NCBI GenBank assembly: GCA_015056155.1
Contig: SVGU01000001.1
Span: 31,961 to 95,960, forward strand
DNA from: Clostridiales bacterium
GTDB taxonomy: Bacteria; Bacillota; Clostridia; Christensenellales; Aristaeellaceae
Direction: 5' to 3'
DNA: 64,000 nucleotides
Shown here: piece by piece, positions 62,073 to 64,000 of the stretch
How the letters are laid out: each line of letters begins with the position of its first letter
Position numbering within the stretch: the stretch's first letter is position 1
Notes under the pieces: generated by a model
Databases searched by the model: none
Told to the model about the DNA's origin: nothing
The model's input: the letters and a program-made list of their open reading frames with translations, nothing else
Position numbers and translations under genes: made by a program

Positions 62073-62198
62073 AATGTTTGCGTGGAATGGGAATGCTTGT
62101 TCTGTTTTCCACGATACCATCATACCACGGATGGGGTGATAATGCAAGCTAATCTTTGCTGAACTTTGTCAGCCGGTGACAGCCTGCGTCAATCCATG

Positions 62199-62594
62199 TC
62201 AGCCGACCTGCGCGATATAGTCGTTGCGGATCTGGTTGATCCGCGCGCGGCTCATGCTGAGCTTGCGGGCGATATCTGTGTCGGTGGAGGCCTGCAGGTA
62301 ATAATTCTGAATGACCATAAAGGTGCGGAAGTTGCCGATCTGCGACAGGAGCATCCCCACCGGAACGGCGAGGTCTGCAAGCTCTGTGCGCTTGCGGTCC
62401 ATCATCTCCTCGATCCCGTCGGACGCCTGCATCGCTGCCGCGACCGGGTCATTCGTGCCGGGCAGGGTGTCGAGCCGGAGCCCGGCGGCTCCCCTCGGCG
62501 TTCCGCTGGAGCCGGTCCTGTCCAGCTGCACCGCCAGGTCGTGAAGGTCGATCACCGCTGCCCGATAAGCCTGCAGCATTTCCAGATTCGTCAT
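62199..62594 (-). CDS. Phage late-gene regulator, sigma-70 region 4-like
   Basis: The 131-residue protein ends with a helix-turn-helix (TDTDIARKLSMSRARINQIRNDY) like ArpU, RinA or DUF1492-type phage regulators. These are encoded just upstream of the terminase and activate the late operon. The middle (IEEMMDRKRTELADL) is coiled coil. It has a consensus promoter on the minus strand and its own terminator, so late genes beyond it may need this protein. GAGGAGG precedes the ATG. Confidence 0.8.
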   Translation of the reverse strand: MTNLEMLQAYRAAVIDLHDLAVQLDRTGSSGTPRGAAGLRLDTLPGTNDPVAAAMQASDGIEEMMDRKRTELADLAVPVGMLLSQIGNFRTFMVIQNYYLQASTDTDIARKLSMSRARINQIRNDYIAQVG

Positions 62595-62660
62595 ATGTCA
62601 TCATCCTCCTCAGATGTGGAATGCATAGGGAACACATATTCGGTATGTGAACTTGAGGTT

Positions 62661-62689
62661 ATTATATAGCACCTGCTGGTTTATGTCAA
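62661..62689 (-). promoter_or_regulatory. Consensus promoter of the late regulator
   Basis: On the minus strand TTGACA, 17 bases and TATAAT, a perfect match to sigma-A consensus. Confidence 0.85.
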
Positions 62690-62712
62690 GCAGAAAATTA
62701 AACTTTTGGGTA

Positions 62713-62741
62713 TTGCAAAATGAAACCACAGGTTATATAAT
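62713..62741 (+). promoter_or_regulatory. Promoter of the repressor-ImmA operon
   Basis: TTGCAA, 17 bases and TATAAT, divergent from the late-regulator promoter with 23 bases between the -35 boxes. Confidence 0.8.
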
Positions 62742-62759
62742 GTAGAAGAGGTGATCAAC

Positions 62760-63101
62760 ATGCTTGCAGATCGTATCAAGGAACTTCGCCTGAAGGCAGG
62801 GATGTCGCAGCAGCGGCTGGGCAGCCTGATGGGCGTATCGGCGGTGGCCGTAGGCAAATGGGAGCGCGGGCAGACGCAGCCGGACATCGCAACGCTGACC
62901 CGTCTGGCTGACCTGTTCGGCACGACGATGGACGAGCTGTGCGGCCGAGATGTGCGGGAGACGCCGCAGGAGGGCAGCATCAGCATCATGACCCGCGCCT
63001 TCCGCCAGCTCACGCCCGACGAGCAGGAGAAGTACATCGCCGTCGGCAGGGCGCTGTTTGCGCATGCCTTTGACGCGGCGGAGGGGAAGGGGCAGCCGTG
63101 A
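62760..63101 (+). CDS. XRE-family phage repressor
   Basis: The 113-residue protein has an N-terminal HTH_3 domain (about 1-60: MLADRIKELRLKAGMSQQRLG, SAVAVGKWERGQTQPD) and a short helical tail. It is cotranscribed with an ImmA/IrrE metallopeptidase, as in ICEBs1-type switches where the peptidase cuts the repressor. ATG at 62760 follows AGAGGTGATC; GTG at 62751 overlaps that site. It likely binds between the divergent promoters. Confidence 0.9.
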   Translation: MLADRIKELRLKAGMSQQRLGSLMGVSAVAVGKWERGQTQPDIATLTRLADLFGTTMDELCGRDVRETPQEGSISIMTRAFRQLTPDEQEKYIAVGRALFAHAFDAAEGKGQP

Positions 63102-63661
63102 CCGGACTTCCTGACCTTTTCCGTGCTGCCCGAATGGCATACCGCGTCATTGCGGCCCGCGGGATCACGGCTTTGCCGGTGCATCCGCTCCCGATCCTCC
63201 GGGCTTGCCGCGATACCACGGTCATGACCGGGGAAGAGGCGGCGGAGCAGATCGGGATGCGGCCGCATGAATTCGAGCGGTTCTTCGACCGGGCGGACGC
63301 GTTCACCCTGCGTCAGGAAGCGGCGGGGAAGACGAGGTACATCGTCGTCTACCGGCCGGGCGGGAATCCGGAGCACCTACGCTTCACCCTCGCGCACGAG
63401 CTGGGCCACCGGCTCCTCGGGCACACAGGCGCCGGCCAGTCGGAGGAGCGCGAGGCGGATTGCTTCGCGAGCCATCTGCTCTGCCCTCAGCCATATATAG
63501 ATGATATGAGGGAACAGCACGGAGAACTGTGTGCGGAACAGATCGCCCAGGCGTGCTATGTTTCCATCGCCTGCGCCCGGAATCTGGCGCGCCGTCCGAG
63601 GTATCCGGAGGAGGATCCGGTGCTGTTGCGGGTGAAGGCGCTGCTGACGACCAAAGAATAG
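63098..63661 (+). CDS. ImmA/IrrE-family metallopeptidase
   Basis: The 187-residue protein has the zinc motif HELGHRLLGH and the downstream acidic ligand region EEREADCFASHLLCP, typical of ImmA/IrrE peptidases. It probably cleaves the repressor encoded upstream and so releases the element after DNA damage or another signal. The GTG start overlaps the repressor stop (GTGA). Confidence 0.93.
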   Translation: MTGLPDLFRAARMAYRVIAARGITALPVHPLPILRACRDTTVMTGEEAAEQIGMRPHEFERFFDRADAFTLRQEAAGKTRYIVVYRPGGNPEHLRFTLAHELGHRLLGHTGAGQSEEREADCFASHLLCPQPYIDDMREQHGELCAEQIAQACYVSIACARNLARRPRYPEEDPVLLRVKALLTTKE

Positions 63662-63768
63662 CGGGAATCCTGCGCCAAAAAACCCGAACGATCGCTTGAA
63701 GCTGAATGCCAAAACGATGCGAATCCCCGGACACACAAAGCGCTGAAGGCAAGATGCCGTTCGCAAAA

Positions 63769-63840
63769 CGAAAAAGAAGGCAAAAAAGTCGAAAAAAAGT
63801 GAAAAAAGGTGTTGACGAAAGTCTGGAACCGTGATATTAT
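63769..63840 (+). promoter_or_regulatory. rRNA operon promoter with phased A-tracts (UP-like element)
   Basis: TTGACG, 17 bases and TATTAT (63812-63840) form the core. Upstream, A-tracts of five to seven bases begin at 63769, 63782, 63792 and 63802, roughly one helical turn apart, as in UP elements or curved DNA of rRNA promoters. Confidence 0.8.
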
Positions 63841-63847
63841 AACCAAG

Positions 63848-63983
63848 CTGACTCGCGCGGCCGCAAGCCGCAGGGGTGAGCACTGAACCTTGAAAACGAT
63901 ACAGAACAGAAATAACGCAAACAAGAGACAGTAATTCCGAATGAGTTGAACTTGGCCGGTGAGACCGGTTAAGGATAAAGGAT
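63848..63983 (+). other. 16S rRNA leader
   Basis: The stretch between promoter and 16S includes ACCTTGAAAACGATACAGAA, resembling spacer/leader antitermination regions of Bacillota rRNA operons, and GGCCGGTGAGACCGGTT, a hairpin that may pair in processing. No ORF is present. Confidence 0.65.
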
Positions 63984-64000
63984 TAAACGCAAGAGTTTGA
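63984..64000 (+). rRNA. 16S rRNA, first bases only (truncated by the window)
   Basis: AGAGTTTGA at 63992-64000 is the conserved 5' end of 16S rRNA (the universal forward primer site). The mature end should be about eight bases before it. The gene continues outside the window. Confidence 0.88.

Larger units (their letters stand above)
52076..63661. mobile_element. Compact phage-derived element with packaging, capsid, tail and lysis genes
   Basis: A minus-strand late operon runs from a sigma-like regulator through terminase, portal, scaffold, coat, connectors, tail proteins, endolysin and holin. A plus-strand repressor/ImmA pair completes the set. Order and overlaps match siphovirus late modules. 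No integrase, excisionase, replication, tape measure or receptor-binding gene can be seen. Base composition is like the host. Boundaries are set by the terminator on the left and the last ImmA codon on the right; I found no attachment-site repeats. Confidence 0.8.

Noticed and set aside
52076-63661. Attachment-site duplication at the element ends
   Set aside because: I looked for direct repeats in the flanking gaps and saw none longer than chance; no tRNA gene borders the element.

Overview
The window looks like a GC-rich chromosome segment from a member of the Bacillota, most likely a gut-type Clostridia. The evidence is AGGAGG-type ribosome binding sites with frequent GTG and TTG starts, a T-box leader before ileS, PTS sugar uptake, a Dit-like tail and phiLC3-like holin in a small phage element, and an rRNA promoter of sigma-A type. 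No genus can be named from the sequence alone. There is no CRISPR array, complete rRNA, insertion sequence or recognisable tRNA. The right edge stops a few bases into a 16S rRNA gene.

1-20.4 kb, all plus strand except one regulator: a surface-glycan locus. It starts with the end of a GHMP sugar kinase (probable fucokinase). Next is a long operon with a membrane CapD-like N-terminus fused to a DegT/PLP aminotransferase, a PglC-like phosphoglycosyl transferase, five ATP-grasp proteins, a GNAT acyltransferase, a TRAP(TAXI)-like permease with a two-helix partner, and two GT-B glycosyltransferases. After an AraC-type regulator on the minus strand come gmd, fcl and manC for GDP-mannose to GDP-fucose conversion, then a nucleotidyltransferase-family protein. 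I infer a glycan built from an amino sugar on a lipid carrier, carrying fucose and probably amide-linked decorations.

20.5-36 kb: sugar uptake and plant-glycan use. It holds a one-chain glucose-family PTS permease with unusual A-C-B domain order, a putative TIM-barrel glycosidase, a GH10 xylanase without a signal peptide, an SGNH esterase, two unknown proteins, an ion-transporter-superfamily permease, an RpiR regulator and a BD-FAE-like esterase. Mixed in are an HI0933-type flavoprotein, a DEDDh exonuclease, a TGS-uridine kinase and a Dabb protein. TTGCA-type dyads recur before several of these genes. A family of double-hairpin intergenic repeats appears here and again at 48.4 kb.

36.5-46.4 kb: two divergent XRE regulators share a perfect dyad. 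They are followed by the ileS T-box and type-2-like ileS, a lipoprotein, a GH4 protein, a methyltransferase, an RluA pseudouridine synthase, tgt, and a secreted MBL-fold protein with a C-terminal Ada-like cysteine domain.

46.5-52 kb, minus strand: metY-vanZ, a sirtuin, mnmE and a metallophosphoesterase. The 361-bp gap between the sirtuin and mnmE carries about ten DnaA-box-like 9-mers, five of them perfect. It is a candidate oriC or DnaA-titration site.

52.1-63.7 kb: a compact phage-derived element of about 11.5 kb. The late operon (minus) runs regulator, small and large terminase, SPP1-like portal, scaffold, P22-like coat, connectors, tail tube, small proteins, Dit, Tal-like protein, endolysin, holin. 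A divergent repressor/ImmA pair lies to its right. No integrase, replication gene, tape measure or receptor-binding protein is visible, so it may be a domesticated or satellite capsid system. Directly after it an rRNA operon promoter with phased A-tracts leads into the truncated 16S gene.
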